A DNA stretch of 64,000 bases from Paenirhodobacter ferrireducens. Lineage in GTDB: Bacteria; Pseudomonadota; Alphaproteobacteria; Rhodobacterales; Rhodobacteraceae. The stretch covers positions 1 through 64,000 of the forward strand of contig NZ_SAVB01000015.1 in the NCBI RefSeq assembly GCF_004022265.1, given 5' to 3'. Below the pieces are notes generated by a model. It was not told where the DNA came from. It saw only the letters and a program-made list of their open reading frames with translations, and ran no database searches. Position numbers and translations under genes: made by a program. Shown here piece after piece: positions 1 through 6,280 of this stretch (position 1 is the first letter of the stretch; the number at the start of each line of letters is the position of its first letter).

Positions 1-87
1 CCCCACGCCGCCCATGGCGGAAAGCCGCCCGCCGTGGTCTACTTCAACCAGATCGAAACCGACCAGCAGGCGCAGAGAGTAGCTTAA
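1..87 (+). CDS. IS3-family transposase, C-terminal fragment
   Basis: Frame 1 encodes 28 residues and a TAA stop. They include a His-rich stretch (PHAAHGGKPP) and AVVYFNQIET, typical of the extreme C-terminus of IS3-family (DDE, rve-type) transposases common in Rhodobacteraceae. The catalytic DDE residues would lie to the left of the window. The stop codon is about 39 bases before the proposed IS end, a normal spacing for this family. The family assignment rests on a short tail only. Confidence 0.65.
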   Translation, partial: PHAAHGGKPPAVVYFNQIETDQQAQRVA

Positions 88-126
88 ATCATCCCGGAAA
101 CTGTCCAAGGGATCGGGAGTAGCTCA
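1..126 (+). mobile_element. Right end of an IS3-family insertion sequence (truncated by the window edge)
   Basis: The first 87 bases read as the last 28 codons of a transposase. The remaining bases to about 126 are the terminal part, ending in CA as IS3-family elements do. Read inward from 126 the end begins TGAGCTACTCCCGATCCC, a plausible terminal inverted repeat. The native mobilisation sequence resumes directly after 126, and both mob reading frames that cross this point change into IS-derived tails. The other end and the target duplication lie outside the window, so the exact boundary is inferred. Confidence 0.65.
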
Positions 127-1415
127 TCTCGCAGGCGCTCGCCAACCGTTCGACGTAGCCCAGCAATTCGCGCTCCAGCGCGGTCATCGCCTCCTCCATT
201 CAGGGTCTCCTCTCCCGCAAGCAGGGCATCACCTGCCCCATCACCGTGCATTGACGCAGCTCCGCCGTCTCGGGCGGCAACAACAGGTAGCTCTCCCCCT
301 CGATCTGCATCGACGGCCCCAGAAAGCCCAATCTGTCCGGGATCAACGCCCGGCTCCAAAGCCAGCTCAGCCCGATGCAGATCACCAAGTTCAGGAGGAA
401 GATCCCCACCATCGCCCAGGGCGCGCGCCGCATCCCGCGCAAGATCTCTTGGCGCCGATTGTTCAGCACCTGCTCGTTCCACAGAAGGAAGCTCCGGGTA
501 TCGCTCTCGATTGTATCGCGCGCGTCGGTCGCAATGCTCTGCAAATCCTGCCTGAAGCGCGTCAGTTGAGACCGCATCGAGGCGGCGGCTTCCGCCCGGA
601 TCGTGTCCAGCTCCGCGTTCAGCTTCTCGCTCAGGCGCATCGGGCCCGGCTTGCCAGTCTTCATGGAAAATCTCCCCTTTCAGCCGCCAGCGCTCGCCGG
701 TCTCCGGGTCCTTGACGGTGATGTAATCCTTGCCCTGGCGCGGCAGCTCGAAGCCCGCCTCGGTCAGCGCGGCGGCCATCTGGGCGCGATCCTCGATCAG
801 ACCCACAGATATCTGATCGAGGATCCAGCGCTGCAGCCCCTCGCGCCCCTCGGCCCTGTCGGGACGCTCCTGCACCCGCCGCACCTCCTGCGCGTGCGAG
901 GCGTCCATCGGATCGGTCCAGCCGTGTGTCTCGTTCATCAGGTCGCGCAGGCTGTCGAAGGCGCGTTCATAGCCGGGCGGTGCGATATTGAGGCTCTTGC
1001 CGCTCTCCAGCTCCATGCGTGGCGTGCAGAAATGCAGCTCAACCCGCCCCTCATGGCTGTGGCGCACCCAGAGCATGTCGTAGCGGTCGGGGTCGAGCCC
1101 GGCGAAGGCCAGCTCTTCGAAGCGGTCCATGACCTGCTGTTGGTCGGCCTCGCTCGGCGCGTCCTCGGCGGTGAAGGCGATGACGCCGGCGCGATAGCTC
1201 CAGTCATGCGGGCAGGCGTCGATCAGCGCCTCAGTGCGCCCGGGATCGCCGCGCAGCACCTCGGGCAAGGGGGTGCGGATTACGGTCAGCGGCTGGCCAT
1301 CGTCGCCCCGGATCAGATCTCGGTTTTCATCGTAAGCCAGCACCTCGCGCGCGACGAGATAGCCAACAGGCCCGGCCCCGGTGCCCTTGCCGTTCGGAAA
1401 GAACTTGATCAGCAT
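84..1415 (-). CDS. mobA: MobA/MbeA-type relaxase with an IS-derived C-terminus
   Basis: This is a plasmid or island mobilisation relaxase that nicks oriT and carries the DNA strand. The start is MLIKFFPNGK at 1415; the same frame is open upstream but that part is a shadow of mobC. Tyr19 falls exactly where ColE1 MbeA has its catalytic tyrosine. H119, E126 and H128 keep the spacing of the ColE1 HEN metal motif (H97, E104, N106), with His in place of the last Asn. The ATG overlaps the mobC stop by 7 bases. The first ~290 residues are the conserved relaxase domain; the charged, low-complexity C-terminus is where other genes are nested. From about residue 430 the codons come from the inserted IS, so the native C-terminus is lost. 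Activity is probably retained but untested. Confidence 0.85.
   Translation of the reverse strand: MLIKFFPNGKGTGAGPVGYLVAREVLAYDENRDLIRGDDGQPLTVIRTPLPEVLRGDPGRTEALIDACPHDWSYRAGVIAFTAEDAPSEADQQQVMDRFEELAFAGLDPDRYDMLWVRHSHEGRVELHFCTPRMELESGKSLNIAPPGYERAFDSLRDLMNETHGWTDPMDASHAQEVRRVQERPDRAEGREGLQRWILDQISVGLIEDRAQMAAALTEAGFELPRQGKDYITVKDPETGERWRLKGEIFHEDWQAGPDAPEREAERGAGHDPGGSRRLDAVSTDALQAGFAEHCDRRARYNRERYPELPSVERAGAEQSAPRDLARDAARALGDGGDLPPELGDLHRAELALEPGVDPGQIGLSGAVDADRGGELPVVAARDGGAASMHGDGAGDALLAGEETLNGGGDDRAGARIAGLRRTVGERLRDELLPIPWTVSGMI
89..199 (-). pseudogene. MbeD/MobD-like mobilisation protein, truncated by the IS
   Basis: A 36-codon frame begins with ATG immediately after the TGA of the MbeB-like gene (TGAATG). 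Its start, MEEAMTALERELLGYVERL, resembles the N-terminus of small coiled-coil MbeD/MobD entry-exclusion proteins, which are usually about 70-80 residues. Only about 24 codons are native; the rest (SYSRSLGQFPG) is read from the IS end. Position and order match ColE1, where mbeD also lies inside the relaxase gene in another frame. It is very likely non-functional. The identification rests on a short N-terminus plus synteny. Confidence 0.5.
200..664 (-). CDS. MbeB-like mobilisation accessory protein nested in the relaxase gene
   Basis: A 154-residue frame lies entirely inside the relaxase gene on the same strand but in another phase. The N-terminal ~80 residues are an amphipathic, coiled-coil-like region (SEKLNAELDTIRAEAAAS and onward). 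A clear transmembrane segment follows (AMVGIFLLNLVICIGLSWLW), then a short polar tail. A hydrophobic helix and coiled coil are unlikely in a chance overlapping frame. ColE1 mbeB, encoding a membrane-associated relaxosome accessory factor, sits in the same nested position. MbeB family membership is inferred from architecture and position, not from residue-level matches. An internal ATG (MRLSEKL) eight codons later is an alternative start. Confidence 0.65.
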   Translation of the reverse strand: MKTGKPGPMRLSEKLNAELDTIRAEAAASMRSQLTRFRQDLQSIATDARDTIESDTRSFLLWNEQVLNNRRQEILRGMRRAPWAMVGIFLLNLVICIGLSWLWSRALIPDRLGFLGPSMQIEGESYLLLPPETAELRQCTVMGQVMPCLRERRP

Positions 1416-1906
1416 CGCCGGTCTCCCTCGATCAGCCGGGCAAGCTGGCGCTCGATGGCGACCAGTTGCCGAGCGACCTGCAAGGCGTCGATCTGGCGGC
1501 TCTCGCCGGCACGCGCGGCCCGGTTGAGCCAGCGGGCGATCTGGTTGAGGTTGCCGCCGATCCGCCCCGCCGCCCGCACCAGCTCTGGCGCGGCGCGGGG
1601 GATCGGCTTGCGCCGGCGGACCTCGGTCAGGCCCAGAGCCTCGCGCAACAGATCGGCCGCCGACAGGCCCGCCGCTTCGGCCTTGGCCCGAAGCACGGCC
1701 TTTTCGGTCGGGGTGCAGCGAAAGACGAAGATTTCGCTCAGCCGCTCCTTGGCGGGGGCATCGCCCACGCCGGTGGGGTTCGAAGGGGAGGCTTGCCGCC
1801 CCTCGCAAGGTCCCCGGTCAGAAGCGTCCGCGTATGACAGGGGTCGCCTTGCTCTTTGCTCATAAGCCAAGCCTTTCATCTGAGAAACTGCCGCGGGACC
1901 GTTCAC
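1409..1906 (-). CDS. mobC: MobC/MbeC-like relaxosome protein
   Basis: This small basic DNA-binding protein helps the relaxase at oriT. The C-terminal ~90 residues carry the MobC signature: a ribbon-helix-helix-like part (FVFRCTPTEKAVLRAKAEA, then LSAADLLREALG), followed by RIGGNLNQIARWLNRAA, the GxNLNQIAR motif of the family. GTG at 1906 overlaps the TGA of the upstream gene (GTGA), suggesting translational coupling; ATG at 1879 would give a protein nine residues shorter. The first ~50 residues are poorly conserved. The stop overlaps the relaxase start, the same order as ColE1 mbeC-mbeA. Confidence 0.85.
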   Translation of the reverse strand: MNGPAAVSQMKGLAYEQRARRPLSYADASDRGPCEGRQASPSNPTGVGDAPAKERLSEIFVFRCTPTEKAVLRAKAEAAGLSAADLLREALGLTEVRRRKPIPRAAPELVRAAGRIGGNLNQIARWLNRAARAGESRQIDALQVARQLVAIERQLARLIEGDRRC

Positions 1907-2775
1907 AACCGCACCCCAGCGCTCTCGATCTCAGCTCGCGATACGAGGCCACTCGCCAGCACCGCCCGGGCCTGTTTCGTGGTAATATGGCGGCAAACAT
2001 AGTTTTGCCCCTTGATCCATCCCGCCAACTGTTCGAGCTGTCCTTCGAGGCTCTCCGCCGCGGCCTCGCTCTGAGCGCGAAGCGCCTCAGCATGCGCCTT
2101 CCAGCGTTCTTGACGAAACCAATTATCCGAGAAGCTGACTTTCGAGCGCGTGTAACCCGCGCTTTCCTGAGCATATGCCCGAACTGCGCTAGCGATTTCC
2201 GCCGCCGAACTGCCAGCATCGACCACTCGCCGGTAGGAGGCTTGGCAAAAAGCCTTCCCGCGCCGCCTATCCTCGGGGTAGCAGTGCCAGACCTTTTCAA
2301 ATTCCGGATCCTCCTTGGCCTCGAGCGCGCTCGCGCGCGGAGGAGGTTTCTGGATGGTTTTAGGATGGTTTGGGGTCCGCTGTGGACCCGGTACCCCGTC
2401 CAGAGCGGACCCGGTTCTGGGTTCTCTCTGGACCCCGTCCGCTGAGAACCCCGTGTCGGTGGGGGGCTCATCGTCGGGTTCCGCGATGGGTTCGAGGCCC
2501 GAGATCGCCGACAACACGATCCGGTAAATCACGGTGTAGCCGTTCTTGCAGGCGCGGCGCCCGGTCTCGATCAGGATGCCTTCGTTTAGGAAATCGGTGA
2601 TCGTTCGCTTGACCGTACTCTCGCCTAATTCGGTGTGACGCTGCACGGTGCCCTTGGAGCACCAGATCCCTGAACCGTCATCACTGGCCTTATCGGCCAG
2701 GAACATGATGATCTGCTTACGCACGGGGCTGCCGAATTTCCGCTCGGCACAGAGGTTCGCGACCTTCCAGCTCAT
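1903..2775 (-). CDS. Winged-helix replication/regulatory protein of the mobile element
   Basis: The N-terminal ~75 residues form a winged helix-turn-helix of the HTH_36 kind, with recognition region GTVQRHTELGESTVKRTITD. A Pro-rich linker follows, then a C-terminal block containing FEKVWHCYPEDRRRGKAF. That block is reminiscent of the YPRK-type repeats of phage-style replisome organiser proteins. Such proteins are common in Rhodobacteraceae prophages and integrative elements. I use ATG 2775 (MSWKV); a GTG four codons upstream is possible. It is the first gene inside the tRNA and heads the operon with mobC and the relaxase. A role in element replication or control is inference. Confidence 0.6.
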   Translation of the reverse strand: MSWKVANLCAERKFGSPVRKQIIMFLADKASDDGSGIWCSKGTVQRHTELGESTVKRTITDFLNEGILIETGRRACKNGYTVIYRIVLSAISGLEPIAEPDDEPPTDTGFSADGVQREPRTGSALDGVPGPQRTPNHPKTIQKPPPRASALEAKEDPEFEKVWHCYPEDRRRGKAFCQASYRRVVDAGSSAAEIASAVRAYAQESAGYTRSKVSFSDNWFRQERWKAHAEALRAQSEAAAESLEGQLEQLAGWIKGQNYVCRHITTKQARAVLASGLVSRAEIESAGVRL

Positions 2776-2924
2776 GCTGCGCCCCACAAAATTCTAGGGC
2801 CAAACTGTGCAGGGTTTGTGCAAGCGTTCCCTGCGTGTTCCGCGTCAGAAGTCGGAAATTCACGTAGAACCCTGAAATCCGCAGCAGCGAATTTCGGATA
2901 AGGCACTGTAAAAACAAAGATAAA

Positions 2925-3001
2925 TGGTGACCCCGACAGGACTTGAACCTGTAACCTGCCCCTTAGGAGGGGGCTGCTCTATCCAGTTGAGCCACGGGGC
3001 C
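2925..3001 (-). tRNA. tRNA-Arg (anticodon CCT)
   Basis: The 77-base cloverleaf includes an encoded CCA. The acceptor GGCCCCG pairs with CGGGGTC (one G-U pair). The anticodon stem GCCCC/GGGGC encloses the loop CTCCTAA, anticodon CCT. The T arm is ACAGG TTCAAGT CCTGT. Its 3' end points at the mobilisation genes, the usual geometry for an integrative element using the tRNA 3' end as attB. No integrase gene is visible between the tRNA and the left edge. Confidence 0.97.
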
Positions 3002-3188
3002 ACACCCGTCTCTTTTGCGAGGAAAACTGCCGAAACGCAAGCGCGCGGACAGGAAGAGCAGGGCGAAACTGCGGACATGAAAAGGGGGAGCGTTTTGGCC
3101 CACCGCTCCCCCCCTCAATTCCCTGCTGCGATCGGAGTCTACACGCGGCAGCTGTTCGGCTTCGGGTTTTTCGGAGTCTCGCCCGTTA

Positions 3189-3204
3189 CCGTTATCGCTA
3201 ACAT
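3189..3204. promoter_or_regulatory. GntR-type (LacI family) operator candidate
   Basis: On the minus strand this 16-mer reads ATGTTAGCGATAACGG. It matches the E. coli GntR operator ATGTTACCGATAACAT at 13 of 16 positions and contains the inverted repeat GTTA-gcga-TAAC. It lies just upstream of the likely promoter of the adjacent GntR-like regulator gene, so autoregulation is plausible. The match was made by eye from the remembered consensus. Confidence 0.5.
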
Positions 3205-3209
3205 AGCGC

Positions 3210-3238
3210 TTGCCAGCCGCTTGCGCAACGGAAATATT
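3210..3238 (+). promoter_or_regulatory. Candidate sigma-70 promoter of the LacI-family gene
   Basis: TTGCCA at 3210-3215 and AATATT at 3233-3238 are separated by 17 bases, about 40 bases before the TTG start codon. The GntR-like operator lies six bases upstream of the -35 box. Confidence 0.35.
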
Positions 3239-3277
3239 TGGCGCTAAGGATGAGAGGCATTCACGAAAGGTTTTCGA

Positions 3278-4309
3278 TTGGCCCGCTTTCCAGCCGACCC
3301 GCGCCGCCCCCTGACCCTGCGTGACGTTTCCGAGGCCTCGGGGGTCTCCGAGATGACGGTCAGCCGCGTGCTGCGCAACCGCGGCGACGTGTCGGAAGCG
3401 ACACGCGTGAAAGTGCTCGAAGCGGCGCGCACGCTCGGCTACGTGCCGAACAAGATCGCCGGCGCGCTGGCCTCACAGCGGGTGAATCTGGTCGGCGTGA
3501 TCATCCCGTCGCTGTCGAACCTGGTCTTCCCCGAGGTGCTCTCGGGGATCTCGGCCGAGCTCGAGGACACCGGGCTGCAGCCGGTCGTGGGCGTCACCAA
3601 CTACCGCCCCGACAAGGAAGAGGCCGTGCTCTACGAGATGCTGTCGTGGCGCCCCTCGGGGGTGATCATCGCCGGGCTCGAGCACACCGAGGCGGCGCGC
3701 GCGATGCTTGAAAACGCCGGCGTGCCGGTGGTCGAGATCATGGATGTCGACGGCGAGGGGGTCGACTCGGTCGTCGGCATCTCGCACCGCCGCGCCGGGC
3801 GGCACATGGCCGAGGCGATCGTCGCCGCGGGCTATCGCAAGATCGGCTTCCTCGGCACCAAGATGCCCGAGGACCACCGCGCCCGCAAACGCTTCGAGGG
3901 CTTCAGCGAGGGGCTCGCCGAGGCCGGTCTCGCGGTGAGTGACACCGAGTTCTACTCGGGCGGCTCGGCGCTGCTGAAGGGGCGCGAGATGACGCAGGCG
4001 ATCCTCGCGCGCAACCCCGACCTCGATTTCCTCTATTACTCGAACGACATGATCGGCGCGGGCGGGCTCTTGTGGTGCCTCGAGAACGGCTATGACGTGC
4101 CCGAACGGCTGGGCCTTGCAGGGTTCAACGGCGTCGACCTGCTCGAGGGGCTGCCGCGGCGGCTGGCCACGATGGACGCCTGCCGGCGCGAGATCGGCCG
4201 CAAGGCCGCCGAGATCATCGCCGGGCGCCCGCACGGCGGCATGATCGGCGGCGAGGTGATCGAACTCGAACCCGTGCTGCAGCTGGGCGACACGATCCGC
4301 CGGCGCTAA
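3278..4309 (+). CDS. LacI-family transcriptional regulator, GntR-like
   Basis: This 343-residue repressor-type protein has an N-terminal helix-turn-helix (LTLRDVSEASGVSEMTVSRV, residues 13-32) and a periplasmic-binding-protein-like sensor domain. The sensor segments IIPSLSNLVFPEVLSGI, EMLSWRPSGVI and AGVPVVEIMD resemble E. coli GntR/IdnR, the gluconate regulators, more than LacI or GalR. The start is TTG at 3278, preceded by AAAGG at good spacing. A GntR-type operator is upstream. No gluconate genes lie nearby, so targets are probably elsewhere and the ligand is inferred. Its TAA abuts the stop of the convergent permease gene with no spacer. Confidence 0.85.
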   Translation: MARFPADPRRPLTLRDVSEASGVSEMTVSRVLRNRGDVSEATRVKVLEAARTLGYVPNKIAGALASQRVNLVGVIIPSLSNLVFPEVLSGISAELEDTGLQPVVGVTNYRPDKEEAVLYEMLSWRPSGVIIAGLEHTEAARAMLENAGVPVVEIMDVDGEGVDSVVGISHRRAGRHMAEAIVAAGYRKIGFLGTKMPEDHRARKRFEGFSEGLAEAGLAVSDTEFYSGGSALLKGREMTQAILARNPDLDFLYYSNDMIGAGGLLWCLENGYDVPERLGLAGFNGVDLLEGLPRRLATMDACRREIGRKAAEIIAGRPHGGMIGGEVIELEPVLQLGDTIRRR

Positions 4310-4318
4310 TCAGCGCCG
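4301..4318. terminator. Hairpin enclosing both stop codons of a convergent pair
   Basis: CGGCGCT and AGCGCCG form a perfect 7-base-pair stem around AATC. The TAA of the LacI-family gene and the TGA of the permease sit at and in the loop, with no intergenic bases. There is no U-run, so efficiency as an intrinsic terminator is uncertain. Confidence 0.4.
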
Positions 4319-5131
4319 CGCACTCCAGCTGAGCGAGGCATATTGCCGGGTATAGAACTCGCCCATCAGCCCGATCATCAAAAGCGCCAGCCCGACGATC
4401 AGCGAATAGTGCCAGTTCGAGAAATGCGGGTTGTAGTTGATGAAGGTGTAGCCGCGCGCCTGGTCGATGGTGTGGAACAGCGGGTTCCAGCTGAACAGCG
4501 CCAGCATCTTGTGGGTCAGGTTGTTCGCCACGAACATCTTGCCCGAGGCGATCATGTTGGCGCGGGAATAGACCGCCTGCACGATGCCGACGAACCCCGG
4601 CGCCCAGGGCTTGGCCGCAAGGAACACGAGCCCGAGCGCCACCCCGGTGAACCACGACAGCAGCACCATTCCCATCGCGCCGACCCAGTCATAGATCTCG
4701 ATCGGCCCCCAGGCGGCGTGGTAGATGTAGAGCACCACCACCATCGACAGCACCTGCAGGTAAAGCGCGCTCAGCGCCGCGGCAGTGATCGAGACGGCGG
4801 TGGTCATCGGCGCGTGTTTCATCATCGCCGAGGTCGAGCTTTCGGCGCCGAACACCGCGCCCATCGCCTTGGTGTGGGTCAGGTAGAGGAAGATCCCGCT
4901 CATGATGTAGAGCAGAAAGTTGCCCCGGATCGCATTGCCGCGCATGCCGAGCACCGTGTACATCACGTAAAAGCTCACCACGAGCAGGAAGGTCTGCACC
5001 ATGTTGCGCAGCAGACCGAGGATGGCATTGCCCTGCGAGCGACGGATATGGCGCACCGTCGCATGGTAGATCAGCTCCAGCAGACTGAAGGTCGACCCGA
5101 GGGTGCTCTTGCTGCGCTCCGCCCTGAACAT
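4310..5131 (-). CDS. ABC-2 type permease, polysaccharide export (KpsM/Wzm-like)
   Basis: This 273-residue membrane protein has about six hydrophobic segments, for example TFLLVVSFYVMYTVLG and VVVLYIYHAAW, and the ABC2_membrane layout of capsule and O-antigen exporters. The start is MFRAERSKSTL at 5131, preceded by a GGGAG-type ribosome site; the long open frame upstream is the antisense of cysQ. No ATP-binding partner (KpsT/Wzt) is next to it, so the ATPase must be encoded elsewhere. The downstream glycan genes fit a surface polysaccharide role. The glycan itself is unknown. Confidence 0.8.
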   Translation of the reverse strand: MFRAERSKSTLGSTFSLLELIYHATVRHIRRSQGNAILGLLRNMVQTFLLVVSFYVMYTVLGMRGNAIRGNFLLYIMSGIFLYLTHTKAMGAVFGAESSTSAMMKHAPMTTAVSITAAALSALYLQVLSMVVVLYIYHAAWGPIEIYDWVGAMGMVLLSWFTGVALGLVFLAAKPWAPGFVGIVQAVYSRANMIASGKMFVANNLTHKMLALFSWNPLFHTIDQARGYTFINYNPHFSNWHYSLIVGLALLMIGLMGEFYTRQYASLSWSARR

Positions 5132-5254
5132 GCTGCTGCCCTGCTCCCTGTGACGATTCTGGCGCGGAAAACTTGCCGATCCCTTGTCACTCACCTTAAG
5201 TTCTCGGACAGAGCATGGCAATTGGGCCCGGATGTGGCCGGAATGGAGTGTAAA

Positions 5255-6052
5255 ATGGATTTCGACCGTCTGGTGACGATCATGCGCAGGCTCGCCCTCG
5301 AGGCCGGCGACAAGATCATGGAGATCTACACCTCCCCCGAATTCGAGGTGAAGTCGAAATCCGACAACTCTCCGGTCACCGAGGCGGACGAGGCCGCGGA
5401 CGCGCTGATCTCGGAAGGGCTCGCCGAGGCTTTCCCGCAGATGGCCCTCATCACCGAGGAGCAGGCCGCCTCGCATGGCCAGCATGTCAGCACCTTCCTG
5501 ATCGTCGATCCGCTCGACGGCACCAAGGAATTCGTCCAGCGCCGCGGCGATTTCACCGTCAACATCGCCTATGTCGAGGATGGTGTGCCGCTGCGCGGCG
5601 TGGTCTATGCGCCGGCGAAGGGGCGGCTGTTCTACACCCTCGCCGACGGCCGCTCGGTCGAGGAGGTCGGCCCCGTCTTCGCCAAGGACGCGCCCGGCGA
5701 GCAGCGCCCGATCACCGTCTCGGTGCCCGACAACCGCGGGCTGATGGTCGTCGCCTCGAAATCGCATCGCGACCAGGCGACGGATGACTACATCGCGCGC
5801 TATGCGGTGAAGGACATGACCTCGGCCGGCTCCTCGCTGAAGTTCTGCCTCGTCGCCACCGGCGAGGCCGATCTCTACCCGCGCCTCGGCCGCACCATGG
5901 AATGGGACACCGCGGCGGGCGATGCGGTGCTGCGCGGCGCCGGCGGCAAGATGGTCCGCTTCGAGGACCACGCCCCCTTCGTCTATGGCAAGGACGGCTT
6001 CGCCAATCCGTTCTTCATCGCCTATGCCCCCGGTGTGCTGCTGGCAAAGTGA
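5255..6052 (+). CDS. cysQ: 3'(2'),5'-bisphosphate nucleotidase CysQ
   Basis: CysQ dephosphorylates PAP, the by-product of PAPS-dependent sulfation and sulfate assimilation, to AMP. The 265-residue protein carries the Mg-dependent inositol-phosphatase-fold motifs: ITEEQ (residues 66-70), DPLDGTKEF (85-93) and EWDTAAGDA near residue 217. ATG 5255 has GGAG six bases upstream; an ATG four codons earlier is less well placed. Its presence beside glycan genes and a sulfotransferase-like gene is suggestive, since sulfotransferases generate PAP. A second, more divergent family member lies at 43022-43819. Confidence 0.9.
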   Translation: MDFDRLVTIMRRLALEAGDKIMEIYTSPEFEVKSKSDNSPVTEADEAADALISEGLAEAFPQMALITEEQAASHGQHVSTFLIVDPLDGTKEFVQRRGDFTVNIAYVEDGVPLRGVVYAPAKGRLFYTLADGRSVEEVGPVFAKDAPGEQRPITVSVPDNRGLMVVASKSHRDQATDDYIARYAVKDMTSAGSSLKFCLVATGEADLYPRLGRTMEWDTAAGDAVLRGAGGKMVRFEDHAPFVYGKDGFANPFFIAYAPGVLLAK

Positions 6053-6123
6053 CCCGGTCTGCCGCGGCGTCACCCCGATTCGCCGCGGCAGTCCCAGCCC
6101 GCCGCAGGATGTGCCCCCCCCCA

Positions 6124-6142
6124 CCGGAAGGTCTCCTTCCGG
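6124..6142. terminator. Perfect hairpin between cysQ and galU
   Basis: CCGGAAGG (6124-6131) and CCTTCCGG (6135-6142) form an 8-base-pair stem with a TCT loop. It is followed by CAACAATG rather than a T-run, so it may act as a terminator or RNA-stability element after cysQ. A T-run at 6167-6172 lies about 25 bases further on. Confidence 0.4.
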
Positions 6143-6203
6143 CAACAATGAGCTGAAATCCGCGGCTTTTTTCCTCAACTGATTTTTCCGCTCTGCAGCG
6201 CGC

Positions 6204-6232
6204 TTGAGAACCCGCCTGTTCTGGACGAGAAT
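6204..6232 (+). promoter_or_regulatory. Weak candidate promoter upstream of galU
   Basis: TTGAGA (6204-6209) and GAGAAT (6227-6232) have a 17-base spacer. It follows the cysQ hairpin and precedes galU by about 50 bases. The -10 box is poor. Confidence 0.25.
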
Positions 6233-6280
6233 ATCGCGGTGTCTACGCGAGCCGGCAGGCTCATATCAAAAAGGTGCATA

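Noticed and set aside
84-1808. A 574-codon version of the relaxase frame
   Set aside because: The first 131 codons are a shadow of mobC (Arg/Pro-rich, no motif). MLIKFFPNGK at 1415 gives the expected N-terminus with Tyr19.
1-2900. A complete integrative element with integrase
   Set aside because: No tyrosine or serine recombinase is encoded in this stretch; only the tRNA geometry and mob genes support an island.
4343-6052. Long plus-strand frame before cysQ
   Set aside because: The first ~300 codons are the antisense of the permease gene and are rich in His, Gln and Arg. CysQ motifs start only after 5255.
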